Part shown: positions 1 through 8,614 of the stretch, in pieces
Layout: each line of letters starts with the position of its first letter
Position numbering within the stretch: the stretch's first letter is position 1
NCBI RefSeq assembly: GCF_039696035.1
Contig: NZ_CP155567.1
Location: 3,529,001 to 3,593,000 of the forward strand
Direction of reading: 5' to 3'
Length of the DNA stretch: 64,000 bases
Source: Microbulbifer sp. SAOS-129_SWC
GTDB taxonomy: Bacteria > Pseudomonadota > Gammaproteobacteria > Pseudomonadales > Cellvibrionaceae
Notes under the pieces: generated by a model
Told to the model about the DNA's origin: nothing
The model's database searches: none
The model's input: the letters and a program-made list of their open reading frames with translations, nothing else
Position numbers and translations under genes: made by a program

Positions 1-222
1 CTCGGCCGCCTCGCGTCCGGCTGCCATCAGCACCTCGCGGTTGCGCTGCTGCAGGCGCATTTCGGCACTGGCCACCGCATTGGCGCCCAGGCGTAGCGAG
101 TGATGAAAGAAACGCGCCAGGGACAGGATGCCCTGGTGAACCGGCCTACGCGCGACAAACAACGCCACCAGCCCCAACGCAAACCACAGCCAGAGCGGCA
201 GGCTATTGAAGAGTTCGGTCAC
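1..222 (-). CDS. membrane-anchored protein of unknown function, N-terminal part
   Basis: The gene runs off the left edge of the window, so only the first 74 codons are seen. A GTG start at 222 is preceded by a GAGGAGG ribosome-binding sequence seven bases upstream. That fits better than any ATG. The start of the protein is one hydrophobic segment (about residues 8-24, rich in L, W, A and V) followed by a basic RRPVHQG stretch. After that comes a polar, probably helical region rich in E, Q and R. This looks like a single membrane anchor with a cytoplasmic coiled body. No family was recognised, and the frame has no stop to the edge. Confidence 0.7.
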   Translation of the reverse strand, partial: MTELFNSLPLWLWFALGLVALFVARRPVHQGILSLARFFHHSLRLGANAVASAEMRLQQRNREVLMAAGREAAE

Positions 223-428
223 GGTGTTGCCTCCTCGGTTATTGTGATGTTGGATTCATCCTAACAGCACAAGGCAACACAATCGCCCATAAGTTCACAG
301 TTTACGGGGCAAGTGGACTTGCCACGCAGGCCAGGAAGTACAAAATTCAACCAACTCGCGTAGAAAGTGAGCCGCAGCGGGAAACCCGATCAATCGGCCA
401 GTAACCGGGCCGCGAGCGATACGCCCGG

Positions 429-1256
429 TCAGCGGCGCGCCGGTTCCGCTGCCAGCAGCCGATTGACCTCCGCCAGCTTTTTCAGCGCGTGGGGATAGGG
501 ATTGATTGCCACCGCCTTCTCCCAATACGTCCGGGCTTCCGCATAGCGCTTGTGTGCCATCAGAAACTGGGCATAGTTGCCATAGTAAATGGCTGTACCG
601 GGATTCTTGTCGATATTTTCGCGCAGCAGCCTCTCCTGCCCGGAAAAGTCTCTGGTCAGTCTCGCCACTTTCTGCCGGTGGATATTCAGCAGATTCCGCT
701 GGTGCGCGAGTACGACCCGCTGCCCGGCCTCGTCAAAATACGCGGATGCCCTTTGTGCATCGCGCATTTTTTCCGCGACGATACCCCTGAAATACCAGGG
801 ATAAAAACTCTTTGCATCCAGGTCGTGCGCTTTGTTCAGGACTTCCCAGGCCAACTTGTATTTGCCCTCAACAATCAACACCCTGGCGTAATGCGCCTGG
901 GCCTGGCTCAAACCGGGCGCGAGGGATCTCGCCCGCCCGGCGAGCTGCAGGGCCCGCTCCACAGTGCCCGGAACAAATGAGCCGGCGGAATACCAATCAC
1001 CGATATCGTAGCCGGCAACCAGTGTGGCCAGAGACGCGCACAGGTATACCCAGGGATCATCGCGGCGCTGTGCCAGTGGCGCTTTGAGTTCCGTGGCAAC
1101 CTCGCGCAGCAGTTGGTGATCGAATACATTCGCCTCAAGGCGATAATAGGTTTTTTCGAAATCGGAGGACGCATGGCTTTGCGGCGAAGACAGAGTCATC
1201 AGCGTGAACGACAGCAGTGTGATTACGCTACGGAATGACAGCGAACGGAATCCCAT
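429..1256 (-). CDS. secreted TPR-repeat protein
   Basis: The protein has 275 residues with a probable signal peptide (residues 1-29, hydrophobic core then SQSHAS), so it is likely periplasmic. At least two stretches fit the tetratricopeptide pattern of small and aromatic residues: about 118-182 (YARVLIVEGKYKLAWEVL, then FRGIVAEKMRDAQRASAYF) and about 222-270 (GNYAQFLMAHKRYAEARTYW). TPRs bind other proteins; the partner cannot be read here. The ATG at 1256 has a GGGAGAG site at good spacing. It lies 63 bases downstream of the ABC permease gene on the same strand and might be read through from that operon. Confidence 0.8.
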   Translation of the reverse strand: MGFRSLSFRSVITLLSFTLMTLSSPQSHASSDFEKTYYRLEANVFDHQLLREVATELKAPLAQRRDDPWVYLCASLATLVAGYDIGDWYSAGSFVPGTVERALQLAGRARSLAPGLSQAQAHYARVLIVEGKYKLAWEVLNKAHDLDAKSFYPWYFRGIVAEKMRDAQRASAYFDEAGQRVVLAHQRNLLNIHRQKVARLTRDFSGQERLLRENIDKNPGTAIYYGNYAQFLMAHKRYAEARTYWEKAVAINPYPHALKKLAEVNRLLAAEPARR

Positions 1257-1319
1257 TTCAACTCTCCCTGTTGTCAGATTTTTCTATTTATTAGACCAGG
1301 CCGCGCGCAACGACGCTCG

Positions 1320-2426
1320 TCAATCGAGACGCTTGTTAAAGCGCAGTATTGCCAGCGTCATCATCACCGCAATAAACACCAGCAGTGCCAGCCAATCGGG
1401 CCACAGCTCGGTGACGCTGGCGCCGCGCAGCATGATACCGCGGATCAGGCGCAGGAAATGGGTCAGCGGCAGCACTTCGGCAATCCACTGTGCCACCTTG
1501 GGCATGCCATCGAACGGAAACATAAAGCCGGATAGCAGTATCGATGGCAGGAATACAAAAAATGTCATCTGCATGGCCTGGAACTGCGATTGGGCGCGCG
1601 TGGAAATCAGCAGCCCCATGCTGAGGTTGGCGAGAATCAGCAGTATTGCCGCCCAGTAAACATCGATCAGGCTGCCGCGAATCGGCACGCTGAACAGCAG
1701 CGTTCCCAGCAGCAGGATCAGGCTGGTCTGCACCAGGCCGATGACACCGTAGGGCAGCACCTTGCCGACCATCAGCTCGGCCCGGCTGATCGGAGTGGCG
1801 ATCAGTAATTCCATATTGCCACGTTCGCGCTCGCGCACGATCGCCACGGCGGTAAACATCACCATGGTCATGGTGAGAATAATACCGATCAGCCCCGGTA
1901 CGATATTGATCGCGGAAACCCGCTGCGGGTTGTAAAAACTGACGACGCTGATCGGCCGCTTGGGCAGTGGCACGGAGGAATTGCGCGGTTCCGCCGGGTT
2001 GGAATGCAGCGGTATCTGTGCCAGCTGTGAGGCAGCGCTCTGCACCACGGTATCGCTGCCGTCCACCAGTATCTGCACCGCCTCTTCGCCATCGGCCAGG
2101 CGCCGCTCGAAATCCTGCGGAATGGCCACGCCGACACTGATCTCGCCGCGGCGCAGCATGGTCATCAACTGTTCGGGGCTGCTCGCATCGGCCACCGGCT
2201 CAATCACCCCGGTGGCGAGCATATCCATTACCAGCTGTCGCGAGCCGGCAGTGAGCGCCTGATCGGCGATGGCGGCGGGCAGGTGGCGCAGGTTCAGATT
2301 GATCGCGTAGCCGAACAGGATCAGCTGCATGACCGGGATACCGATGATCATCGCCATGGTCACACGGTCGCGGCGGATCTGGCGCAGTTCCTTGATCACG
2401 ATGGCCCAGAGGCGACGCCAATTCAC
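1320..2426 (-). CDS. ABC-2 type exporter permease (YbhS/YbhR-like)
   Basis: The 368-residue membrane protein has the usual ABC-2 layout: one N-terminal membrane helix (about 22-42), a large periplasmic domain (about 45-175), then five more hydrophobic helices to the C-terminus. The stretch VRERERGNMELLIATPISRAELM before the second half is characteristic of the YhhJ/YbhR/YbhS family. Its start overlaps the end of the ATPase gene by four bases, so the two are translationally coupled. E. coli has two permeases (YbhS, YbhR); only one is found here, so it probably acts as a homodimer. The substrate is unknown; related systems export drugs or cations. Confidence 0.9.
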   Translation of the reverse strand: MNWRRLWAIVIKELRQIRRDRVTMAMIIGIPVMQLILFGYAINLNLRHLPAAIADQALTAGSRQLVMDMLATGVIEPVADASSPEQLMTMLRRGEISVGVAIPQDFERRLADGEEAVQILVDGSDTVVQSAASQLAQIPLHSNPAEPRNSSVPLPKRPISVVSFYNPQRVSAINIVPGLIGIILTMTMVMFTAVAIVRERERGNMELLIATPISRAELMVGKVLPYGVIGLVQTSLILLLGTLLFSVPIRGSLIDVYWAAILLILANLSMGLLISTRAQSQFQAMQMTFFVFLPSILLSGFMFPFDGMPKVAQWIAEVLPLTHFLRLIRGIMLRGASVTELWPDWLALLVFIAVMMTLAILRFNKRLD

Positions 2427-3397
2427 GCTGTTTTCTCCCCCGCACTCCCCGGCGATTGTTCCCCGCTGTCGCTGTGCCGGTTGGTCACGGCGACAAACAC
2501 GTCTTCGAGGTTGGGTGGTGTGGCCGCTACCCGGGCTTCGATCGAGGCATCTGCCAGCGCCTGTTCAACGCGCCCGGCGCAGCCTGCGGCATCCGCGCAC
2601 AGGACCCGCAGGCTGTTACCGATCTGCGCGGCGCTGATCACCCCCTCTACGGTGACAATAACCTGTTTGGCGCGCCGCGGCTGCGGGGCGTGCACTTCCA
2701 GTGTGCGGTGTTCCAGGGCGCCGGTCAGTTCCACCGGGCTGCCATCCGCCACCAGGCGGCCGCGGTCGAGAATTGCCAGGCGATGGCAGCGCTCGGCTTC
2801 ATCCATGTAGTGGGAGGACACCAGGATGGTCGTGCCGGCGTCGGCCAGCTCGAACAGCTTCTCCCAGAAATCGCGCCGCGATTCCGGATCCACAGCGCTG
2901 GTGGGTTCGTCGAGAAACAGCAACTCGGGATGATGAATGACGCTGCCGGCCAGCGCCAGGCGCTGCCGCTGACCGCCGCTCATGGTACCGGCGAGCTGGT
3001 CGGCGCGCCCGTCGAAGTGGTATTCGTGCAGCAGTTCGTCGACGCGCTCACGGGTCTGCTGCCGCGACAGGTTTTGCACCGCGGCGAGAAACTCCAGGTT
3101 TTCGCGCACGGTGAGGTCGGTAAACAGGGAGAATTGCTGGGTCATATAGCCGATGCGCCGGCGCAGGGCCTCGGCCTCGTCCGGCACGCGCAGGCCCAGC
3201 ACCTCGATCTCGCCGCTGGTGGGCGTCAGCAAGCCGCACAGCATGCGGATACTGGTGGACTTACCGGAGCCGTTGGGGCCGAGAAAGCCGTACACCTGGC
3301 GCTGTTCGACGGTGAGATCGACATCGTCGACGGCGCGCAACGAGCCGAATGTCTTGGTCAGGCCGCGGGCGCGAATGGCGATATCGCTATCGGCCAT
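2423..3397 (-). CDS. ABC exporter ATPase (YbhF-like, single nucleotide-binding domain)
   Basis: This ATPase powers the adjacent permease. Walker A GPNGSGKS is near residue 40, the Q-loop lies in MTQQFSLFTDL, the signature MSGGQRQRLALA is near 140 and Walker B LLFLDEP near 160, followed by the D-loop SAVDP and a switch histidine (SSHYMDE). The C-terminal 80 residues resemble the regulatory tail of DrrA/YbhF-type ATPases. E. coli YbhF carries two fused ATPase domains; this protein has one. An in-frame ATG at 3406 would add three residues; 3397 is preferred because the product then begins MADSD. The start overlaps the end of the adaptor gene. Confidence 0.92.
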   Translation of the reverse strand: MADSDIAIRARGLTKTFGSLRAVDDVDLTVEQRQVYGFLGPNGSGKSTSIRMLCGLLTPTSGEIEVLGLRVPDEAEALRRRIGYMTQQFSLFTDLTVRENLEFLAAVQNLSRQQTRERVDELLHEYHFDGRADQLAGTMSGGQRQRLALAGSVIHHPELLFLDEPTSAVDPESRRDFWEKLFELADAGTTILVSSHYMDEAERCHRLAILDRGRLVADGSPVELTGALEHRTLEVHAPQPRRAKQVIVTVEGVISAAQIGNSLRVLCADAAGCAGRVEQALADASIEARVAATPPNLEDVFVAVTNRHSDSGEQSPGSAGEKTA

Positions 3398-4442
3398 TAC
3401 TATCACTCGCCAGGTTCTGACTCACCTCGAATGGCACCGGCGGGAAAGTGCCGGCACTCTCTTTTTGCGCCTTGCTGCGCAACGCCGCCGCGCCGAACTC
3501 GGCACGCACCGGCAGCCCGGCGGGCAGGGCCGCGGCGTCCTCGTCCAGCTGGATTTCCGCCAGGTAACTGAGTCGCGCCACGTCGTCGCCGGTCAGCGCA
3601 TAGTAGGGCGTGAATACCGGCTCGTTGCGGATCATGCGGACTTTACCGAGGTAGGATTTGTCCGTGCCCTGCACCCGGACGCGGGCGGTATCGCCCACCT
3701 GCACATCGGCGCGCAGCGGCTCGGGAATATAGACCCGCGCATAGGGTGTGTCGCCCACCAGCATGATCGCAAGCGGCCCGCCCACCGGCGCCTCGTCGCC
3801 GAGTTTGTACGGCAGGTTGTCTACCAGACCGTCTCGCGGCGCCTGTACCTTGAGTTTCTGCAACAGGACTTGCTGCGCTTCGACCTCGGCGCGGGCCTGC
3901 GCCAGGGCCGCCACCCCCTGGGCGATGCGCTCGCTGCGGGTACCGCGCTGCAGTTCCAGCAGTGCGGCCTCGGCAGAGGCCACCTGGGCCGCGGTGGCAT
4001 CGGCGGTCGCCTTGGCCCGGTCGATATCCGCCTGGGAAACATAGTCCTTGTCGCCGAGGGCGTGCAGGCGGCGATAATTGTCGCGCGCCTCCTTCGCATC
4101 GGCCCGCGCGGCCTTGAGGCTGGCACGGGCGCGATCGATCTCTTCGCGGCGCGGTCCGGTGCGCAATTCGTCGAGCTCCGCGGTATTGCGTTCGAGTGTC
4201 GCTTGCGCCGCTGCCAGCTGCGCGCGGGTATGGCTCTCATCGAGCTGCAGCAGCGTCTGGCCGGCATGCACCCGTTCGCCCTCGCGCACCGCAATGGAAA
4301 CAATTTTTTCCGCTGCCGGCGCCGGCAGTGCGATGCGGTCCCACTCAACCGTACCCAGCGCGCTTTCGGGGGCACGCTCACAGCCGCTCAACAGGAGCGA
4401 CAGCAGGCAGGCGGTGTAAACAGCGGCAGTTTTCACGGTCAT
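3387..4442 (-). CDS. HlyD/YbhG-type membrane-fusion lipoprotein
   Basis: This periplasmic adaptor links the ABC exporter to the outer membrane. The N-terminus is a lipoprotein signal with LLSGC, lipidation expected at Cys21. A biotinyl-lipoyl half-motif (EGERVHAGQTLLQLDES) comes before a long alpha-helical hairpin (about 75-215, rich in A, E and R), then the second lipoyl half (VQAPRDGLVDNLPYKLGDEA) and a beta-barrel domain. The order is as in E. coli YbhG. The gene overlaps the TetR regulator upstream by four bases and the ATPase downstream, so the four genes form one transcript. Confidence 0.9.
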   Translation of the reverse strand: MTVKTAAVYTACLLSLLLSGCERAPESALGTVEWDRIALPAPAAEKIVSIAVREGERVHAGQTLLQLDESHTRAQLAAAQATLERNTAELDELRTGPRREEIDRARASLKAARADAKEARDNYRRLHALGDKDYVSQADIDRAKATADATAAQVASAEAALLELQRGTRSERIAQGVAALAQARAEVEAQQVLLQKLKVQAPRDGLVDNLPYKLGDEAPVGGPLAIMLVGDTPYARVYIPEPLRADVQVGDTARVRVQGTDKSYLGKVRMIRNEPVFTPYYALTGDDVARLSYLAEIQLDEDAAALPAGLPVRAEFGAAALRSKAQKESAGTFPPVPFEVSQNLASDSNGR

Positions 4443-5077
4443 GAACGCAACTCCAGTCCGCGCTGTAACAGCGCCAGGGTGTGATGCTGCTGGGCCTCGG
4501 CATCGATGTCATCCGCGTGCAATAGCTTGCGCCATACCGGGGCGCCGGCGGCCGGGAAGAGTGTCAGGCCGATCAGGGATACCGGCAGCAGCCGTGGATC
4601 CAGGTCGGGATTGAGCTTGCCCGCACCCTGGGCGCGGGCAAAGCGCTGCACGAATGTGTCGAGAAACGCCTGCCCCACCTGCTCGATCAGCACCTCCCGC
4701 AAAGCGCCGCCTTCACACAAGACTTCACGCACCCACAGGGCCGGCCACCATGGATTGTCCGCGATGGCACGATTCATCGCCACGACAAAGGCGCTGATCA
4801 GGGCGCCGACATCACCGTCGACGCTGGCGAGCTGCTCCTGCACGCCGCGCAGCAGTGGCAGTATGCGATTGTCGATAACCGCCTGGCGCAGCAGTTCGCG
4901 GTTGCCGAAATAGTAGTGCAATAGCGCCGGGGTGACGCCGGCCTCACTGGCGATCAGCTTGATCGATGCCGCGGCGACGCCTTCGCGGGCATAGCAGGCC
5001 AGGGCCGCTTCGATCAGGCGGCGGCGCAAGTCTTCCGAATCACCGCCGGGGCGGCCGGGCGCGCGTCTTCGGGCCAT
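4439..5077 (-). CDS. TetR-family repressor, CecR (YbiH)-like
   Basis: The N-terminal TetR helix-turn-helix is clear (about residues 15-65, with IASEAGVTPALLHYYFGNRELL), followed by a helical ligand domain similar to that of CecR/YbiH, which controls ybhGFSR in E. coli. It is the first gene of the exporter operon and probably represses its own promoter. An ATG at 5092 is possible but lies only about 11 bases from the predicted transcription start and has a poor ribosome-binding site. The ATG at 5077 is therefore chosen (212 residues). The inducer is unknown. Confidence 0.88.
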   Translation of the reverse strand: MARRRAPGRPGGDSEDLRRRLIEAALACYAREGVAAASIKLIASEAGVTPALLHYYFGNRELLRQAVIDNRILPLLRGVQEQLASVDGDVGALISAFVVAMNRAIADNPWWPALWVREVLCEGGALREVLIEQVGQAFLDTFVQRFARAQGAGKLNPDLDPRLLPVSLIGLTLFPAAGAPVWRKLLHADDIDAEAQQHHTLALLQRGLELRS

Positions 5078-5109
5078 AACCGGTTCTCGCATTCCCCAAT
5101 AGTTTCGTC

Positions 5110-5138
5110 AATTTAATTAATTTTGGAATTAATATCAA
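5110..5138 (-). promoter_or_regulatory. promoter with embedded TetR operator for the exporter operon
   Basis: On the minus strand a -35 TTGATA (5138-5133) and a -10 TAAATT (5115-5110) are separated by exactly 17 bases. The spacer plus one base holds a perfect inverted repeat, ATTAATT-TTGG-AATTAAT (5116-5133). A dimeric repressor bound there would block RNA polymerase directly. Assignment to the adjacent TetR protein is inferred from position. Confidence 0.6.
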
Positions 5139-5585
5139 CTGCAGAGGGTGCCTCGGGGCACGATTGCAGGCCTACCGCGTACCGCCTCCCCGAGCGCCAT
5201 CGCCATCGCCATCGCCATCGCCATGCAATTTAGCGCGCCCTGACGACACTGCACGACCGGTAACACCGCCCGGAAAACTGCCCGGAAAAAACACGGCGGA
5301 CTTTCCTGCAGAATGAAATTACGCGCCCCATCACTTTTTTCCCACTGGCATTTCAATCAGCTAGTAAATGCGCCGAGAGCGTCTACACTCCAAACTATCT
5401 TCTCATTCAATAGGTTTTTCAGCCTATGCGTCTGCGTTCCAACGCGATACAGAATCCTTAAAAATTACAGCGCCAGAACTCGACCTGAATATTCTGGACA
5501 ACGATATTTAGGCGACTGGGTCTCGCGACAATTCAGACGCCTGGAGATGACAAACAGGAAAATTGACCGGCCCACGGAGAGGTGT
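5139..5585. other. intergenic region upstream of csgD
   Basis: About 450 bases without a convincing gene apart from the hexamer repeat. It is more A/T-rich towards csgD (5330-5470) and should hold the csgD promoter. No promoter or CsgD-type box could be assigned with confidence. The csgD frame is open back to 5313, but no good ribosome-binding site supports a start there. Confidence 0.5.
5196..5225. repeat. GCCATC hexanucleotide tandem repeat
   Basis: There are four perfect GCCATC units followed by GCCATG. It lies in the non-coding gap between the exporter repressor and csgD. It produces an apparent (Met-Ala)n reading frame on the minus strand that is not considered a gene. Confidence 0.8.
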
Positions 5586-6179
5586 ATGCCGATAATCTTT
5601 TTTAGCGGCGCAGGGTTACAGGGAGAACTGCTGTTTTCGCTGGTTTCCGAAACCCTCCCATTCGAATGGGAGAAGGCTGAGATCGGCAAACAGCGCAACT
5701 GCCTGCAACACTATACGGCAATTGTCATTGACTGCTGGCAGATGGCTTCCAACTTCGGCTCGGGCAAACTACTCGCCTTCCTGCAGAGCCTGAACCACCC
5801 CAAAATACTGTTAATCAACTATCCCGCGGAACTCTCCGGCCATGTCAGCGACAAGCTGAAAGACCATAAGCTACAGCTGGTGTGTGACACCTCTGCCGAT
5901 CGCGACCACCTGATAAAGAAGCTGAATGCCGCGTTGCAGAGCGCAGAACGGAGCAACACGGATGGACCGCAGAGTGCCCCCCTGCTTACCCGGCGCGAAC
6001 AGGAAATTCTCGCCGAACTGACCACCGGTGAGCCAAACAGCGCCATCGCCTCCAAGCTGCATCTGAGCGAACACACCGTCAAGAACCACATGTACAACAT
6101 TTTTCGCAAGATCGGTGTAAAGAACCGGCTCCAGGCCAGCAACTGGGCAAAACTGCACCTGCAGGCAGAGCGAATATGA
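5586..6179 (+). CDS. csgD: CsgD-like LuxR-family curli regulator
   Basis: This is the transcriptional activator expected for curli genes. The C-terminal LuxR helix-turn-helix (about 133-190: LLTRREQEILAELTTGEPNS, IASKLHLSEHTVKNHMYNIF, KIGVKNRLQASNW) closely follows E. coli CsgD in sequence. The N-terminal 110 residues form a degenerate receiver-like domain with IVIDCW where the phospho-acceptor region would be. The frame is open from 5313, but the ATG at 5586 has a GGAGAGG site and gives 197 residues, near the 216 of E. coli. An ATG at 5547 is an alternative. Its last four bases overlap csgE. It heads the operon rather than lying divergent from csgBA as in E. coli. Confidence 0.88.
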   Translation: MPIIFFSGAGLQGELLFSLVSETLPFEWEKAEIGKQRNCLQHYTAIVIDCWQMASNFGSGKLLAFLQSLNHPKILLINYPAELSGHVSDKLKDHKLQLVCDTSADRDHLIKKLNAALQSAERSNTDGPQSAPLLTRREQEILAELTTGEPNSAIASKLHLSEHTVKNHMYNIFRKIGVKNRLQASNWAKLHLQAERI

Positions 6180-6619
6180 GGGTCTGGCCACTGTTGCTGG
6201 TGTTGCTTTCCATGCAGGCAGCGGCCCAGCAGGCGGCAGATGGCGCCGAAATTAATGGCAAGCCACTGGAGCAGGGCGACGGCAGGATTGAAGACGAAAT
6301 CAGCGGGTTCAATGTGGACCAGACCATCACCCGCACCGGGCACGATTTCGTCCGCTATATGAGTGAATACCGCAACCTGCATTACCCCGACAGCAGTTAC
6401 AACCTGATTGTGCACGAACGGCCATCGGCGCGCTGGGGCAACCTGCTCTGGGTGACCTATAACAACCGGATACTGTTTCGGCGCTTTATCAGCCCGAGTA
6501 CCAACGACATTCAAAAACTGGCAGAGGAAGCATCGACACAGATTCACGAGCTGGTGCTACAGGAAAAACTACGCCGGGCACTATCCGACCACTACGACCT
6601 AGGTAAGGATGAATTCTGA
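6176..6619 (+). CDS. csgE: curli secretion specificity factor CsgE
   Basis: This periplasmic protein caps the CsgG channel and directs curlin subunits to it. The 147-residue product has a signal peptide (about 1-18), then the family core GFNVDQTITRTGHDFVRYMS and the conserved W-VTYNNRILFRR segment. Its length is close to that of E. coli CsgE (129). The start overlaps csgD by four bases and the stop overlaps the csgF start by one, showing tight translational coupling. Confidence 0.93.
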   Translation: MRVWPLLLVLLSMQAAAQQAADGAEINGKPLEQGDGRIEDEISGFNVDQTITRTGHDFVRYMSEYRNLHYPDSSYNLIVHERPSARWGNLLWVTYNNRILFRRFISPSTNDIQKLAEEASTQIHELVLQEKLRRALSDHYDLGKDEF

Positions 6620-7038
6620 TGAAAAGGATAAAACTCGCAGGGATTGTTCTTGCGCCGATACTGCCGCTGGCCAGTGGTATCGCCTCGGCGACCGAACTGA
6701 TCTATCAGCCGGTCAACCCGAACTTTGGCGGCAACCCCCTGAATGGCAGCTACCTGCTATCCAACGCCCAGGCCCAGGACCGACACAAGGACCCGAATTC
6801 GCCGACCGATCTCTACAAACAGCCCACCGCACTCCAGCGATTCACCGACACACTGGAAACACGACTACTGAACCAGCTACTGACCGATGTGGGCAACGGC
6901 AACAGTGGCGAACTCGTCACCAATGACTTCGTTGTACAGATACTCGATAACGACGGCGTACTGAGCATTCTGGTTACCGATCGCAATACCGGCGACAAGA
7001 GTGAAATCACCGTAAGCGGCCTCGACCCGACCAATTAA
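6619..7038 (+). CDS. csgF: curli assembly component CsgF
   Basis: CsgF sits at the outer face of the CsgG pore and couples secretion to nucleation by CsgB. The 139-residue protein has a signal peptide (about 1-24) followed immediately by the family signature ELIYQPVNPNFGGNPLNGSY, the segment that plugs into CsgG. The C-terminus carries the conserved DGVLSILVTDRNTGDKSEI beta region. The start codon is shared with the stop of csgE. Confidence 0.95.
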   Translation: MKRIKLAGIVLAPILPLASGIASATELIYQPVNPNFGGNPLNGSYLLSNAQAQDRHKDPNSPTDLYKQPTALQRFTDTLETRLLNQLLTDVGNGNSGELVTNDFVVQILDNDGVLSILVTDRNTGDKSEITVSGLDPTN

Positions 7039-7100
7039 TTACAGATCCGACATCGCCAATAAATTTAACGATCCGCAGTGCTCTGCAGGAGAGATGTGTA

Positions 7101-7970
7101 ATGGATAAAATAAGTAAACGGCTGTTCGTGCCGCTGCTGGCCCTTGTGGTCACGCTCGGCGGCTGTTCATTGGCAAAAACTACCGGCGATGCGCTTTTCG
7201 GGCCCGGCACTTCCGAGGCCAGCCTGACACCGCGCACCCAGACTTATCGCGATCTGCTCAACCTGCCGAAACCCCGGGGCAAGATTCTTGCGGCGGTGTA
7301 CAATTTTCGCGATCAGACCGGCCAGTACAAGCCGTCGCCCGCCAGTAGTTTCTCTACCGCGATCACCCAGGGCGGGGCGTCCATGTTGATGAATGTCCTC
7401 AACGAATCCGGTTGGTTTATTCCACTGGAGCGCGAGGGTCTGCAGAATCTCCTGACCGAACGCAAGATCATCCGCGCGGGGCTGCAGAAGCCCAACGTAC
7501 CGGCCAACAACGCAGATCCCCTGCCCTCGCTGGTCGCGGCCAACGTACTGCTTGAAGGGGGTATCGTCGCCTATGACTCGAATATTCGTACCGGTGGCGC
7601 CGGCGCACGCTACTTTGGTATTGGCGCTGCCGACCAGTATCGTGTCGACCAGATTACCGTCAATCTGCGTGCCATCGATATCCGCAGCGGGCGGGTACTG
7701 CACTCGGTGCTGACCTCGAAAACCGTCTATTCCAAGGAAATCACTACCGGCGTCTACCGCTTCATCGATTTCCGTCGCCTGCTGGAACTGGAAACCGGCG
7801 TCACCACCAATGAGCCCGCGCAGCTGGCAGCACTATCAGCGATGGAATCGGCCGTCATACATCTTATCGGCGAGGGCATCATCGCCCACTCCTGGGCACT
7901 CGAAAACCCCCAGGATATCGACAATCCGGTGCTGCAGTACTACCTCAACGAGAGCACCGCCATCATGTGA
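7101..7970 (+). CDS. csgG: curli secretion channel lipoprotein CsgG
   Basis: This outer-membrane lipoprotein forms the nonameric channel that exports curlins. It has 289 residues, with a lipobox VTLGGC (Cys22) and the family sequences VYNFRDQTGQYKPSPASSFS, ITQGGASMLMNVLNESGWF and PLEREGLQNLLTERKI near the N-terminus. The transmembrane segment around YRVDQITVNLRAIDIRSG also matches CsgG. Upstream is an AGGAGAG ribosome-binding site. It follows csgF by 62 bases and precedes csgB by 67. Confidence 0.96.
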   Translation: MDKISKRLFVPLLALVVTLGGCSLAKTTGDALFGPGTSEASLTPRTQTYRDLLNLPKPRGKILAAVYNFRDQTGQYKPSPASSFSTAITQGGASMLMNVLNESGWFIPLEREGLQNLLTERKIIRAGLQKPNVPANNADPLPSLVAANVLLEGGIVAYDSNIRTGGAGARYFGIGAADQYRVDQITVNLRAIDIRSGRVLHSVLTSKTVYSKEITTGVYRFIDFRRLLELETGVTTNEPAQLAALSAMESAVIHLIGEGIIAHSWALENPQDIDNPVLQYYLNESTAIM

Positions 7971-8037
7971 TCAATGTCTGGTGCCCGAAGCAGAGCATGT
8001 GCGCGGGGCCAGATACAGGATAATCTGAGGTACAACT

Positions 8038-8592
8038 TTGCGCTCCCTCAAAACGGACAATCTCCCGCGGAGTGTATTCGCACTGACCGCGGCGCTGTGT
8101 GCCAGCAACCTGGCATATACGGCAGATCTCGATACCGCCACTTCGGATCTTGCCGCCGGTAGTGAGCTGGACACCACGCATACGTTCAACCCGGTGGCCA
8201 ACCTGGCCGTGGTCTACCAGGAGGGCGAATTCAATCTCCTGAAGGCCAGCCAATCCGGTCTGCTGAATTATCTCTCGGCGCAGCAGCGGGGCAGCAAAAA
8301 TGTCCTGGTGGCACAGCAGGCCGGCAGTGAGAACGCCATCGTGTCCCGCCAGCTCGGGCAGAGCAATATCGCCGCGCTATACCAGTTTGGCTACGAAAAT
8401 TACATTCTGCTCGAGCAGATCGGCTATTCCCACCAGGCGGATATTTCCCAGATCGGGATACAGAACACCGCCACCGTCAAGCAGGTAGGCGCCGTCAATT
8501 CTGTCGACATCTATCAGAGTGGTAACGATCTGCATACCGACGTAAAACAGATTGGCAACGCCATCACCACGTCCGTTAAGCAATACGACTGA
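8038..8592 (+). CDS. csgB: CsgB-like minor curlin (nucleator)
   Basis: This is probably the surface nucleator for amyloid fibres. It has 184 residues with a signal peptide (about 1-30) and a linker, then about five to six curlin repeats of the form Q-x-G-x2-N-x5-Q (for example SQIGIQNTATVKQVGAVNSV). The repeats are less regular and more charged than in the downstream curlins, and the protein is the shortest of the five, which fits CsgB rather than CsgA. The start is TTG, supported by a GAGG sequence upstream; no ATG is available. The assignment as nucleator rests on position after csgG and on length. Confidence 0.8.
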   Translation: MRSLKTDNLPRSVFALTAALCASNLAYTADLDTATSDLAAGSELDTTHTFNPVANLAVVYQEGEFNLLKASQSGLLNYLSAQQRGSKNVLVAQQAGSENAIVSRQLGQSNIAALYQFGYENYILLEQIGYSHQADISQIGIQNTATVKQVGAVNSVDIYQSGNDLHTDVKQIGNAITTSVKQYD

Positions 8593-8614
8593 ACAGGTTG
8601 CAGGGAGCAATGAT

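Noticed and set aside
5135..5356. Minus-strand frame with an (MA)n stretch upstream of csgD
   Set aside because: The Met-Ala run comes from the GCCATC hexamer repeat; no start context and no family.
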